26,079 nt of DNA from positions 1 to 26,079 of the forward strand of contig JAVBLK010000044.1 of NCBI GenBank assembly GCA_031553565.1. The letters are read 5' to 3'. Position numbers and translations under genes: made by a program. The notes beneath the pieces were generated by a model. It was given only the letters and a program-made list of their open reading frames with translations. It did no database searches and was not told where the DNA came from. How positions within the stretch are numbered: the first letter of the stretch is position 1; every line of letters starts with the position of its first letter. This DNA comes from JAVBLK01 sp031553565. Lineage in GTDB: Bacteria > Bacillota > Clostridia > Christensenellales > DUVY01. This document shows, in pieces, positions 7,829 through 15,396 of this stretch.

Positions 7829-10792
7829 TTACGGATTTTGGGCGGCACGGTTCTTCTTGGCCGCCTTTAACACTGCCAAGACGCCCCATCCGGCGCATAT
7901 TGTAATAAGCGCGGCGTTAGCAATAATGAACCCGATCAGCCAATAGGGCATTGCGTAGCTATAGACGACGCCGTCCCCCATGCCGTTCATGGCGTTACTT
8001 TTCGCGACAGTATAAAGAATATTTTTTGCAGCTCGTCTGAGCGCCGTTATGTCGGTAGCGGTGGCTACGGAAGATAACGGCTTCCTGATGCTTAAACTGA
8101 GGTCGCCGCCCGCGCGGATCATTTGATCCGCGCTCATGAACCGGCTCTGATTATAGTCTGAAATTACCATACCCTCAAACCCCCACTCTTTTCGCAGCAT
8201 CCGGGTCAGCAGATTGTAATGTCCGCCCGCCCAAACCGTACCGATGCGATTAAAAGAGGTCATCATGGCCATCGTAGGCCCGTTTTTAACAGACATTTCG
8301 AACGGCGTAAAATACAATTCGCGCATTGACTGCTCGTTTGCCCACGTCAAGATCCCGTTAGTATCCCGGTTTGTTTCCTGTTCGTTCAGCGCGAAATGCT
8401 TGCAATAAGTATAGATTCCTTTTGAGCCGGCACCCTTAACAACGGCCTGAGCTATTATACCTGACAAGCGTCCGTCTTCGGAGTAATATTCGAAATTCCT
8501 GCCGCCGAATTGCGAGCGGTGGATATTCATCGCTGGCGCGTACCACCCTGAATAGGGGCGTCCGTCGCCTTTTTCGTTGCCGATTATCCCTTCGTTACCT
8601 ATCATGATACCGTATTTTTCGGCCAACTCCGCGTTTCTCGTTGCGGCTAAAACGCACCCGCTTGCATAATAACAGGTATCGTATATTTTCGGATCGTTAA
8701 CATATGCCACATAGCCAGTCGGGCCGTCGGCGTCGTTTGTCAGGGGTTTATCTATGTTTATTATTTGAGCCGTGCGAAAATGTCCCACCGAAATCAGTTC
8801 CGCCATTTGCGCAACGGTAAGCTGATTCATGAAAGAGTCCCACAGATCGTCGCCGTAAGACTTTTCAACCAATTCGTAAAGCTTTATGGTCTTGCCGTAC
8901 GGGATCGCCTTTTTACTTTGATCCGGCATAACCGCGGCATACCACGGATCGTCCGGCTTATCGTTGATAATATAGTTCAGAGATTCAATAAATGCGCGGC
9001 TGACTGCGCAGTCGGCCTTGTCCGGCTTTTCCGGCCAAGACCCTTCCCAATCGGAACGGGATAAATAGGTATCGATATGCCCGCTTACGTCGTCAAAAAG
9101 ATTTTCTATTCTCGTTCCGGTTGCAGGATCTGTCCGGTATTTTATGTCATCAACAACGTGGCAGGAAATACTTTCAACTTCCGTATGCGAATCGCTCATT
9201 ATTTTGATTTCGTAATCTCCGGCCTCAACCTCATAGCCTGAAAAGCCGTTCATGTTCGCATCGCTGTAATCATAGGATGCCATATCGCGTACCTTAAGCT
9301 TAAGGGTGACCGTATGGTCTTCCCCGACCATAAGCTCCCTTGTCTTTTTGAAATCACCCAAAACAGTACTGGCCTTTTCGATCCCCCCGTCGCGATATTC
9401 TGCGGTATAATACAATTGAACGACCTCTTTGCCCGGTAGCGGGCCAATATTAGTCACCTTGACATCCACGGCTATGGTATCATCTGCGGACAGTTCCGTA
9501 TCCTGCGCAAGGCTTGTTCCCGGGACGACCTCCCACTTAAATTTGCTGTACGAAAGCCCGTAGCCGAACGGAAATACTACGTTCTTACTATACCATTCCG
9601 GATCGCCTTTTTGTTCTTCGGTGAACGCTCGTGTCTCGTAATAACGATAGCCGACATAAATACCTTCCTTGTACTCAACAAAATAAGCGTTCTGCGCTTT
9701 GTCGTTCCACGTATAACGGTTACCGTCGGCTTTTAAGTTATTCCCGAAGTTGTTCCATGTCGGGTCTTTTTTAAAGTCTCTTGCAAAAGTATCAACCGTT
9801 TTACCCGATGGGTTCGCACTGCCGTTCAAAATTTTCCCGAGCGCGTTCAGCCCGGTGCCGCCCGGGTTTCCTATCCAAAGCGCAGCTTTTAGTTTCGCGT
9901 TGTACGCATAATGCCCGGGGTCGTCTAAGAAACCAAGTTCGATCGGCGAGGAAGAATTGACGATAAAAATCACCGAATCAAAATTAGCGCACGCTTCGCC
10001 TACCATATCGGTTTCATTTTGGTCTAGCTGAAGATAATGCGCGTCATGGCTACGCGCTCCGGGAACCGTGTGTTTGGCTGACCATGCCGTATAATTGCTT
10101 CCGTCCCAAAACATTGTGCGCGGCAAGTCATATCCCTCTCCACCAATCCTGCTGATAAACACAAGCGCTGCGTCGTTAAACGCCGAATAGCTGCTTCTTA
10201 TACTCGCCGTATAATCGGATAGCGGCGTTTCTGCAACCGGAAAACCGGTCAAAACAGAGCCGTAACTCGGCGAGGAAGGCCTGCCCGAACCGGAAGCCGG
10301 GCTTTCGTAAAAGCTTTTCAATACTGTATTATATTCAAAGCCCGCGCTTACCAGAGCGGAATATAAGCCGGTCGCCGAGACAACGGCGGAGCTGGAGCCC
10401 GAACCGCCTATCACTGGATCAACCGAATTTTTGCCGAAAACGGTTATTTTTTTCGCCGAGAGCAGCGGAAGGATTCCGTCTACATTTTTTAATAGGATTA
10501 TTCCTTCCTCGCAAATTTCCTCATTGAGCGCATTTGCAGCCGCCAGCACTTCTTTCTTGCTTGCGTAGTCCGGCTTAAAGCGCATATATTGGGACGGATC
10601 CCCGCTGACTAGAACTCTGCGCTCGCCGCCAAAAAGAGAATTCATCCCGTTATAACAAAAAGGTACGCACCTCGCCACCAATGTCAGCGCGATCAAAAAA
10701 CCAAGCATAACCGACGATATTGTGGTCCACACCTTAATCGTCCTGTATTTTATAACCGTACGTACAGTTTCCGTCTTTCTTGCTTTTCTCAT
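7829..10792 (-). CDS. Membrane-bound GH3 glycosidase, permuted domain order
   Basis: This GH3 enzyme is a paralogue of the one at 1428-5507 and is also permuted. In numbering from the upstream TTG codon: a membrane segment near 26-46 after a basic tail; the GH3 C-type domain about 90-420; an Fn3-like domain about 440-540; the barrel domain about 655-905; and a final membrane segment about 953-978 with a basic end. The likely nucleophile is Asp882 (VISDYN), and Glu222 (IGGEGYD) is at the acid/base position. KHF and DGPTGY are present. It has no He_PIG repeats. The frame opens with TTG at 10801, but ATG at 10792 has GGA eight bases upstream, so I prefer the 987-residue start. The kinase stop is only about 40 bases upstream, so it is probably co-transcribed with the two-component genes. 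Both ends in the membrane should leave the catalytic part outside. Confidence 0.87.
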   Translation of the reverse strand: MRKARKTETVRTVIKYRTIKVWTTISSVMLGFLIALTLVARCVPFCYNGMNSLFGGERRVLVSGDPSQYMRFKPDYASKKEVLAAANALNEEICEEGIILLKNVDGILPLLSAKKITVFGKNSVDPVIGGSGSSSAVVSATGLYSALVSAGFEYNTVLKSFYESPASGSGRPSSPSYGSVLTGFPVAETPLSDYTASIRSSYSAFNDAALVFISRIGGEGYDLPRTMFWDGSNYTAWSAKHTVPGARSHDAHYLQLDQNETDMVGEACANFDSVIFIVNSSSPIELGFLDDPGHYAYNAKLKAALWIGNPGGTGLNALGKILNGSANPSGKTVDTFARDFKKDPTWNNFGNNLKADGNRYTWNDKAQNAYFVEYKEGIYVGYRYYETRAFTEEQKGDPEWYSKNVVFPFGYGLSYSKFKWEVVPGTSLAQDTELSADDTIAVDVKVTNIGPLPGKEVVQLYYTAEYRDGGIEKASTVLGDFKKTRELMVGEDHTVTLKLKVRDMASYDYSDANMNGFSGYEVEAGDYEIKIMSDSHTEVESISCHVVDDIKYRTDPATGTRIENLFDDVSGHIDTYLSRSDWEGSWPEKPDKADCAVSRAFIESLNYIINDKPDDPWYAAVMPDQSKKAIPYGKTIKLYELVEKSYGDDLWDSFMNQLTVAQMAELISVGHFRTAQIINIDKPLTNDADGPTGYVAYVNDPKIYDTCYYASGCVLAATRNAELAEKYGIMIGNEGIIGNEKGDGRPYSGWYAPAMNIHRSQFGGRNFEYYSEDGRLSGIIAQAVVKGAGSKGIYTYCKHFALNEQETNRDTNGILTWANEQSMRELYFTPFEMSVKNGPTMAMMTSFNRIGTVWAGGHYNLLTRMLRKEWGFEGMVISDYNQSRFMSADQMIRAGGDLSLSIRKPLSSVATATDITALRRAAKNILYTVAKSNAMNGMGDGVVYSYAMPYWLIGFIIANAALITICAGWGVLAVLKAAKKNRAAQNP

Positions 10793-10834
10793 TTTTTTCA
10801 ATCCGTGATTTATTAAGCGACTGTCCTGTTTTTG

Positions 10835-12187
10835 TCAGATCAGCGCCTGTGATTTTTGATCCGATTCCAGTCCGTCGGCAAGCGGTATCAATATGCACAA
10901 AACAAACCAATTGTCGTTCATACTTATATCAATACTCCCGGAGTATTTTTCGACTGAATATTTAATACTTTTGATTCCGTAACCATGGTCGGTTTTGTTA
11001 GCTTTAGTAGTTATTGGAAGGCCTTTATCAAAATTAAGCCGGTTTTCACTGTAGTTTTCAAAGCGCAAAACTAAGCTGCCGTTCTGGGAATAAACAGCCA
11101 TTTTTATCAGTCGCTTTTCTGCTTGTTTTAACTGTCTTACGCTTTCAATGGCATTGTCCAATGCATTACCCACGATCGAACAGATGTCAGTTGCGTCCAT
11201 AAATTCCAAAAGGGCTCCGTCCGCAACGCAAGTAAAATTGATATTGCTTTCAAGGCAATCGTGCGATTTTCCGGTCAAAATCGTATCAAGGACTATATTG
11301 CCGCTGTCATTTTGGGTCTTATATATCCGGATAGCCTTTTTTAAGTCACGTAAGTATTCGGCTCGCCTTTCAGAGTTTTCTTCGATTTCAATGACTTCTA
11401 TTTGTTGCTTAAAATCGTGATATTTTCTGTTCAGATATTCGATGTTATCTCTTGACGCACAATATTGCTCATACTGACGCGATAAAATTTTACGTACAGA
11501 ATCAAGCTCCAGCTTATTATAACGCCAGCGTCTCGACTCCTGCTGTGAAAAAAGTAGAATAAGAGCGCAGAAATCGACCAGCGTCCTTATGTAAAAAATT
11601 TCGGAAGAGCTTTGCCCGGAAAGCGGCGAACCGGGGAATATAAAGCTTATATTGCTTAATAGGAACATACCTATTGATATCACAGCTGACAATATGACTT
11701 CCTTTGCGCGAAAGCCTAAATGCAGATTCCCGGACGCGTACCGTTTTTCCAAAAGAAATATAGCGGTGAAAATCCCGCCGTAAATTAATGCTACAAACAT
11801 ATATTGAAACGCAGTATGACCAAGCACAGAAAAAGTCTGAGCAAAATAAAAATAGGCCTGCCATTCAAGCGACGCTACAAATTCGGCTAAAATAAATACG
11901 CGTGCCGCCCAAAAAACCGCTTCAATCATTTTTAAATCGCACAATAAATATATAGTCAAAAAAATTCCCGCAATCGCCACTATCATCCCTGGAATCAGAA
12001 AATAGGACTGCAAGAAATCCAGTCCGATATAAACCGCAAGAAAAAACGCCAAGGTCAATCCTGAAAACAACCAAAATCTCAAGCTCTTGACCCTGAAACG
12101 TTTTTTAAGCAATATGACGTAAATCATGCAAGCGGCCCATTCGGCTAAGGCCGTGTAAAGCTTTGGTATGTCGCTGATATCGCTCAT
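10835..12187 (-). CDS. AgrC-type membrane sensor histidine kinase (GHKL)
   Basis: This 450-residue sensor kinase has six or seven hydrophobic segments over about residues 10-215, then a coiled linker and a GHKL-type catalytic end. His257 in KYHDFKQQ is the likely phosphorylated residue. The N-box is GNALDNAIE (340-348), and a GYGIKSI glycine box lies near 402-408. This matches the AgrC/HATPase_c_5 group that pairs with LytTR regulators. It starts 2 bases after the response-regulator stop, which shows translational coupling, and runs straight into a GH3 gene. Known members often sense peptides, but there is no AgrB or AgrD gene here, so the signal is unknown. A sugar or envelope cue is my inference from the neighbours. 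Confidence 0.88.
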   Translation of the reverse strand: MSDISDIPKLYTALAEWAACMIYVILLKKRFRVKSLRFWLFSGLTLAFFLAVYIGLDFLQSYFLIPGMIVAIAGIFLTIYLLCDLKMIEAVFWAARVFILAEFVASLEWQAYFYFAQTFSVLGHTAFQYMFVALIYGGIFTAIFLLEKRYASGNLHLGFRAKEVILSAVISIGMFLLSNISFIFPGSPLSGQSSSEIFYIRTLVDFCALILLFSQQESRRWRYNKLELDSVRKILSRQYEQYCASRDNIEYLNRKYHDFKQQIEVIEIEENSERRAEYLRDLKKAIRIYKTQNDSGNIVLDTILTGKSHDCLESNINFTCVADGALLEFMDATDICSIVGNALDNAIESVRQLKQAEKRLIKMAVYSQNGSLVLRFENYSENRLNFDKGLPITTKANKTDHGYGIKSIKYSVEKYSGSIDISMNDNWFVLCILIPLADGLESDQKSQALI

Positions 12188-12189
12188 CG

Positions 12190-12900
12190 TTAAACCCTTC
12201 CCCTCACGTAAATATTCAATGCCTTAATAAATTCTTTTTTGCGGGAACGCGATATCGCCAAGGCGTATTTGTCAACTTTAACTGAAAAGCCGCTTATTGC
12301 CTGTACAAAGGCAAGATTTACCAAATAACAATTGTTGCAGCGAAAAAAATATTTATCGGATAATTCATTCTCTAGTTCTTTCATAGTGTAAATAAAACGA
12401 TAATTTTTTTCTTTAGTATAGGCGATCATTTGATGTTTAAAACTTTCTATGTAAATTATCCGTGATGTTTCGACCTTTACAAGGCTGTCGTTAAAAGGTA
12501 TCAGTAAGAAACTGCGCTGTCTTTTCTTGATGATATCTACCGATTTTTTGAGCTGCTGGGAAAATACAAAATATTCAACGGGTTTCAATAAAAAGTCTAA
12601 CGCGTTAACGGAATAGCCTTTTATTGCAAATTGCGGCATATTGGTAATAAAAATCATAATAACGTTATTATCAGACTCCCTGATTTTTTGGGCAGCGGCC
12701 ATACCGTCCATTTGCTTCATCTGGATATCCATAAAAATAATATCGTAGACAGGCTGATAATTCGCGGTGATTTCCGCCCCGTCGGAAAAAAGCGATACAG
12801 AAAATATGTCGCCGCTTTCATCTGAGTATCTGGCAACATAACTCTCAAATGCTTTTGCTATAATTTCGTCATCTTCCACTATCGCAATTTTTACGCTCAC
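12190..12900 (-). CDS. LytTR-family response regulator
   Basis: This 236-residue regulator has a receiver domain at residues 3-125: the acidic pair D10/D11, phospho-acceptor Asp58 in FMDIQM, Thr86 and Lys106 in LLKP. A LytTR DNA-binding domain fills about 130-232 (IIYIESFKH, FFRCNNCYLVN, SRSRKKEF). It opens with GTG at 12900 and has GGAG ten bases upstream. It is the first gene of the unit that continues with the kinase and the GH3 enzyme. A promoter lies at 12991-13018. LytTR regulators bind paired direct repeats near their targets. The two GH3 units are the obvious candidates, but I could not locate a clear site. Confidence 0.9.
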   Translation of the reverse strand: MSVKIAIVEDDEIIAKAFESYVARYSDESGDIFSVSLFSDGAEITANYQPVYDIIFMDIQMKQMDGMAAAQKIRESDNNVIMIFITNMPQFAIKGYSVNALDFLLKPVEYFVFSQQLKKSVDIIKKRQRSFLLIPFNDSLVKVETSRIIYIESFKHQMIAYTKEKNYRFIYTMKELENELSDKYFFRCNNCYLVNLAFVQAISGFSVKVDKYALAISRSRKKEFIKALNIYVRGRV

Positions 12901-12949
12901 TGAAGATTATCTCCTGCTTAAAAATTGTTTCAAACAAAACAAACGCTTT

Positions 12950-12964
12950 TATACGCAGTGTATA
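12950..12964. promoter_or_regulatory. Inverted repeat in the regulator's leader
   Basis: TATAC and GTATA arms flank five bases, between the promoter at 12991-13018 and the GTG start at 12900. Its place in the leader makes it a possible operator, but five-base arms in AT-rich DNA can arise by chance. Confidence 0.25.
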
Positions 12965-12990
12965 CTTTCTTTTTATTATTATCCAGTTTA

Positions 12991-13018
12991 ATTGTATCAT
13001 ATTAAAAAAAATAATCAA
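12991..13018 (-). promoter_or_regulatory. Sigma-A type promoter for the two-component genes
   Basis: On the minus strand TTGATT (13013-13018) and TACAAT (12991-12996) are separated by 16 bases, with an AT-rich spacer. The leader to the GTG start is roughly 85 bases. It lies in the 573-bp gap between the GH2 gene and the response-regulator gene. The rest of that gap holds a terminator-like hairpin and a repeat copy. Confidence 0.55.
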
Positions 13019-13178
13019 GATGCGAAATTAACAGAATATGTATCCAAAATGACCGATTATGCAAAATCTCTTGAAATGATAAATATATAGCTCATTCTTT
13101 CAACTAAAAGTATTGTGTCAAAAACAGTCCGCTTAACAAAATCAGTTCCTGCCAATCAGCTAATATTGGAGAGCCTAT

Positions 13179-13204
13179 AGAAAGAAGGTGCCGTTGCCAG
13201 CACC
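13179..13204 (-). terminator. Likely intrinsic terminator after the GH2 gene
   Basis: On the minus strand GGTGCT and GGCACC pair over six positions (one G-T) around a six-base loop, and are followed by TTCTTTCT. It lies about 270 bases past the GH2 stop and beyond the repeat copy at 13281-13444. It would separate the hexuronate genes from the two-component unit. The stem is short, so the call is moderate. Confidence 0.45.
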
Positions 13205-13280
13205 ATCTCAGCTGCAAAAATACACAAAATTTAACTTTGAACCGAAAAGATAGCGTAAGACCGGTAAAATATAAATAGTA

Positions 13281-13444
13281 TTAGGTAAACGCTGAATAAA
13301 TGAGGTTAATTTAGAGCAAGTATTTTCAGTATGAAAACGGCTTGTTTTTGCAGCAAATAGTAGAACTATTTGTGAAGAAAAGAAGATGTTTAGGCGAAAA
13401 AGACGCAGCTGTAAATTATTCCGAACTATTCAGCGGTTCCTTAA
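13281..13444 (+). repeat. Dispersed repeat family, copy 2
   Basis: This 164-bp element has ends TTAGGTAAACGCTGAATA and, inverted, TTAAGGAACCGCTGAATA, matching at 15 of 18 positions. It aligns over its whole length with the copy at 17533-17700. The centre holds CAAATAGT-AGA-ACTATTTG, an 8-bp hairpin. A second small hairpin, GCG-AAAAAGA-CGC, follows near 13393-13405. It starts 30 bases past the GH2 stop, read in the direction of transcription. No coding potential was seen. Confidence 0.75.
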
Positions 13445-13473
13445 TATAAGAACGCGGATTAGCTTTAATCGGT

Positions 13474-15384
13474 TTACTTTTCCCAGCTCTTGCTGGTGCC
13501 GCCGGCCTTACGCATTTTGTAGGCAGGGTCTTTCTTTTGAACTTTATGAAAGACCGCCGTGTCGGTTATTCCGCCGCATTCGGCGGTGATAGCGTTTTTT
13601 TCGGACAGCGCGATCTCGAATTCATAGATCCCTGCGCCTTTCTTGGTGCCGATGCGCGCGCCGTTGTTGGATAATGTCACCTCGCCGCAGTTGGAGTATA
13701 CCTTGACCTTCATCCTGGCGCCCGTACGGTTTGAAAAGCGCTTGCCCGCGATATGGATAAATTTCTCGCTGCTCCAAAAAGCTTTATAAAGATAAAAGGC
13801 GTCTTTCTTTGTCTTTCTGTCAAAGGTGACCAGCCCCTTATGGTTCATGCCTGGCTCGCCGCCCTGGTTCCTTGCGTCGGCGGCAAAGTCGAACATGTTC
13901 CAAAGGTGGGTTCCCCACAGGTATTCCCTGTCGTTTATGATCTTTAGCATTTTTTCATGATAGATGCACTGATATTCCTCGGTGTTGTCCATGCGGCGGG
14001 CAAACCTAGAGTGCAGGTTCGGCATGCCCTCCGCGCCGTATTCCGAAAGCCCGAGCGGCGTATCGGGATATTTTCTGTGGAAATTATCCAGCTTCCAGCC
14101 CGCAAGCGCCGTTATCGGGAAGTACCAGCCGAAATAGAGATTGTAGGACACCATATCCGGCACGCGGTTCAGCCTGTTCGTTATCATGCACGGCATATAG
14201 CACGCGATGACAGTCGGACGCGACGGATCCTCGGCATGGCACAGCTCGTGAAGCTTCTTATGGCAGTCCAGCGTATCCGCGCTTGTGCGTGAAATTGTGA
14301 TCTCGTTGGAAATGCCCCAGCACACGATGGACGGATGGTTATAGTTCTGGCGGATAAGCTCCTTCATCTGCGAATAGGCGTTCTCGTTTGCCGCCGGCAT
14401 ATGCTTTGATATGTACGGTATTTCCGCCCATACCACAAGCCCGGCCTCGTCGCACTTATCATAAAAATACTGGTCGTGCTGATAATGCGCTAACCTTACA
14501 GTGGTCGCGCCGACCTCCATGATAAGCGCGATGTCCTCGTCGTGGTCGGCCTCCTTCAGCGCGTTGCCGATCCCCGGCCTGTCCTGATGGCGGCACACGC
14601 CGCGCAAGGCGTATGGACTGCCGTTTAAGATAAAGCCTTTCTGCGGATCCATTTTGAACGTCCTGAAGCCCGTTCTTACCGAAACCTCGTCCGCTATTCT
14701 TCCGCCCGACAAAAGCTCGGCCTTTACGGTGTAAAGATAGGGGTCGATACGCCCGTCCCACAGCCTGACGTTTGCGATCCTTATCGGCGCGTCCAAAGTC
14801 CCTTCGGCAACCTTTTCACTGCCCGCAAAGACAGAAATCTTGACCTCGCCACGCCCCTTTATGTATGCCGACGCGGTTATTATCCCGTCTGCGCCGCTGA
14901 CTGTCGTATTCAGCTTCAGCGGCGGCGACGCGTCGGGGCCGAAATCAAACCGGTTTTCGGGCAGCACGATAAGCTGCACGTCCCGGTATATCCCGCCGTA
15001 GAAGGTAAAATCAGCCTTCTGCGGATAGACTCTGTCGTTCTTTTTGTTGGAGACCGAGACTTCGATAGTATTATCGTCTTTTAAAACGCCGGTAATATCG
15101 GCGAAAAAAGATGAGTAGCCGCCCTCGTGCGCGCAGATCTCGCTGCCGTTTACCGTGACCGTACATTCGGAATTGACGCCGTCAAAACGGATATAACAAA
15201 CCTCGCCCGCCATAAGCTCCGGCTTGCTGAAACTCTTTTTATACTTGCACCCGGTGCGCAAGTAATCATTGCCGCCGTCCTGGCCGTCTGTGCCGTTCCA
15301 CGTATGCGGCAGGTCAAGCGCGACAGGCTCCTTCCCGGGCATTATAAACGTCCAATTGTCGTTAAATATTTTGATGGTCCTCAT
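13474..15384 (-). CDS. GH2 glycosidase, probable beta-glucuronidase
   Basis: This 636-residue glycoside hydrolase family 2 enzyme has no signal peptide, so it acts in the cytoplasm. It has a jelly-roll sugar-binding domain (about 1-140), an Ig-like domain (about 150-245) and the catalytic barrel (about 250-545), plus a short beta tail. The acid/base is Glu361 (WGISNE) and the nucleophile Glu448 (LGLSEYG). NHK at 514-516 fits the N-x-K motif that contacts the glucuronate carboxylate in beta-glucuronidases, and Tyr417 in NLYFGWY matches the conserved tyrosine there. NHKGLV-type sequences also occur in proteins called beta-galactosidase, so the motif alone is not proof. The context argues for glucuronidase: it follows a GPH symporter by 12 bases and a full glucuronate pathway. 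A GGAG site is placed five bases before the ATG. Confidence 0.82.
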   Translation of the reverse strand: MRTIKIFNDNWTFIMPGKEPVALDLPHTWNGTDGQDGGNDYLRTGCKYKKSFSKPELMAGEVCYIRFDGVNSECTVTVNGSEICAHEGGYSSFFADITGVLKDDNTIEVSVSNKKNDRVYPQKADFTFYGGIYRDVQLIVLPENRFDFGPDASPPLKLNTTVSGADGIITASAYIKGRGEVKISVFAGSEKVAEGTLDAPIRIANVRLWDGRIDPYLYTVKAELLSGGRIADEVSVRTGFRTFKMDPQKGFILNGSPYALRGVCRHQDRPGIGNALKEADHDEDIALIMEVGATTVRLAHYQHDQYFYDKCDEAGLVVWAEIPYISKHMPAANENAYSQMKELIRQNYNHPSIVCWGISNEITISRTSADTLDCHKKLHELCHAEDPSRPTVIACYMPCMITNRLNRVPDMVSYNLYFGWYFPITALAGWKLDNFHRKYPDTPLGLSEYGAEGMPNLHSRFARRMDNTEEYQCIYHEKMLKIINDREYLWGTHLWNMFDFAADARNQGGEPGMNHKGLVTFDRKTKKDAFYLYKAFWSSEKFIHIAGKRFSNRTGARMKVKVYSNCGEVTLSNNGARIGTKKGAGIYEFEIALSEKNAITAECGGITDTAVFHKVQKKDPAYKMRKAGGTSKSWEK

Positions 15385-15396
15385 TAAATCTCCACT

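Noticed and set aside
10793..10801. TTG as the start of the membrane GH3
   Set aside because: ATG at 10792 has GGA at good spacing, while the TTG has no clear ribosome binding site. The difference is only three residues.
12901..13280. A small peptide gene (AgrD-like) near the sensor kinase
   Set aside because: Only frames of about 10-12 codons without ribosome binding sites were seen, and there is no AgrB gene.
13474..15384. Calling the GH2 enzyme a plain beta-galactosidase
   Set aside because: N-x-K, the conserved tyrosine and the glucuronate operon context all favour beta-glucuronidase. Galactosidase activity is kept only as an alternative.
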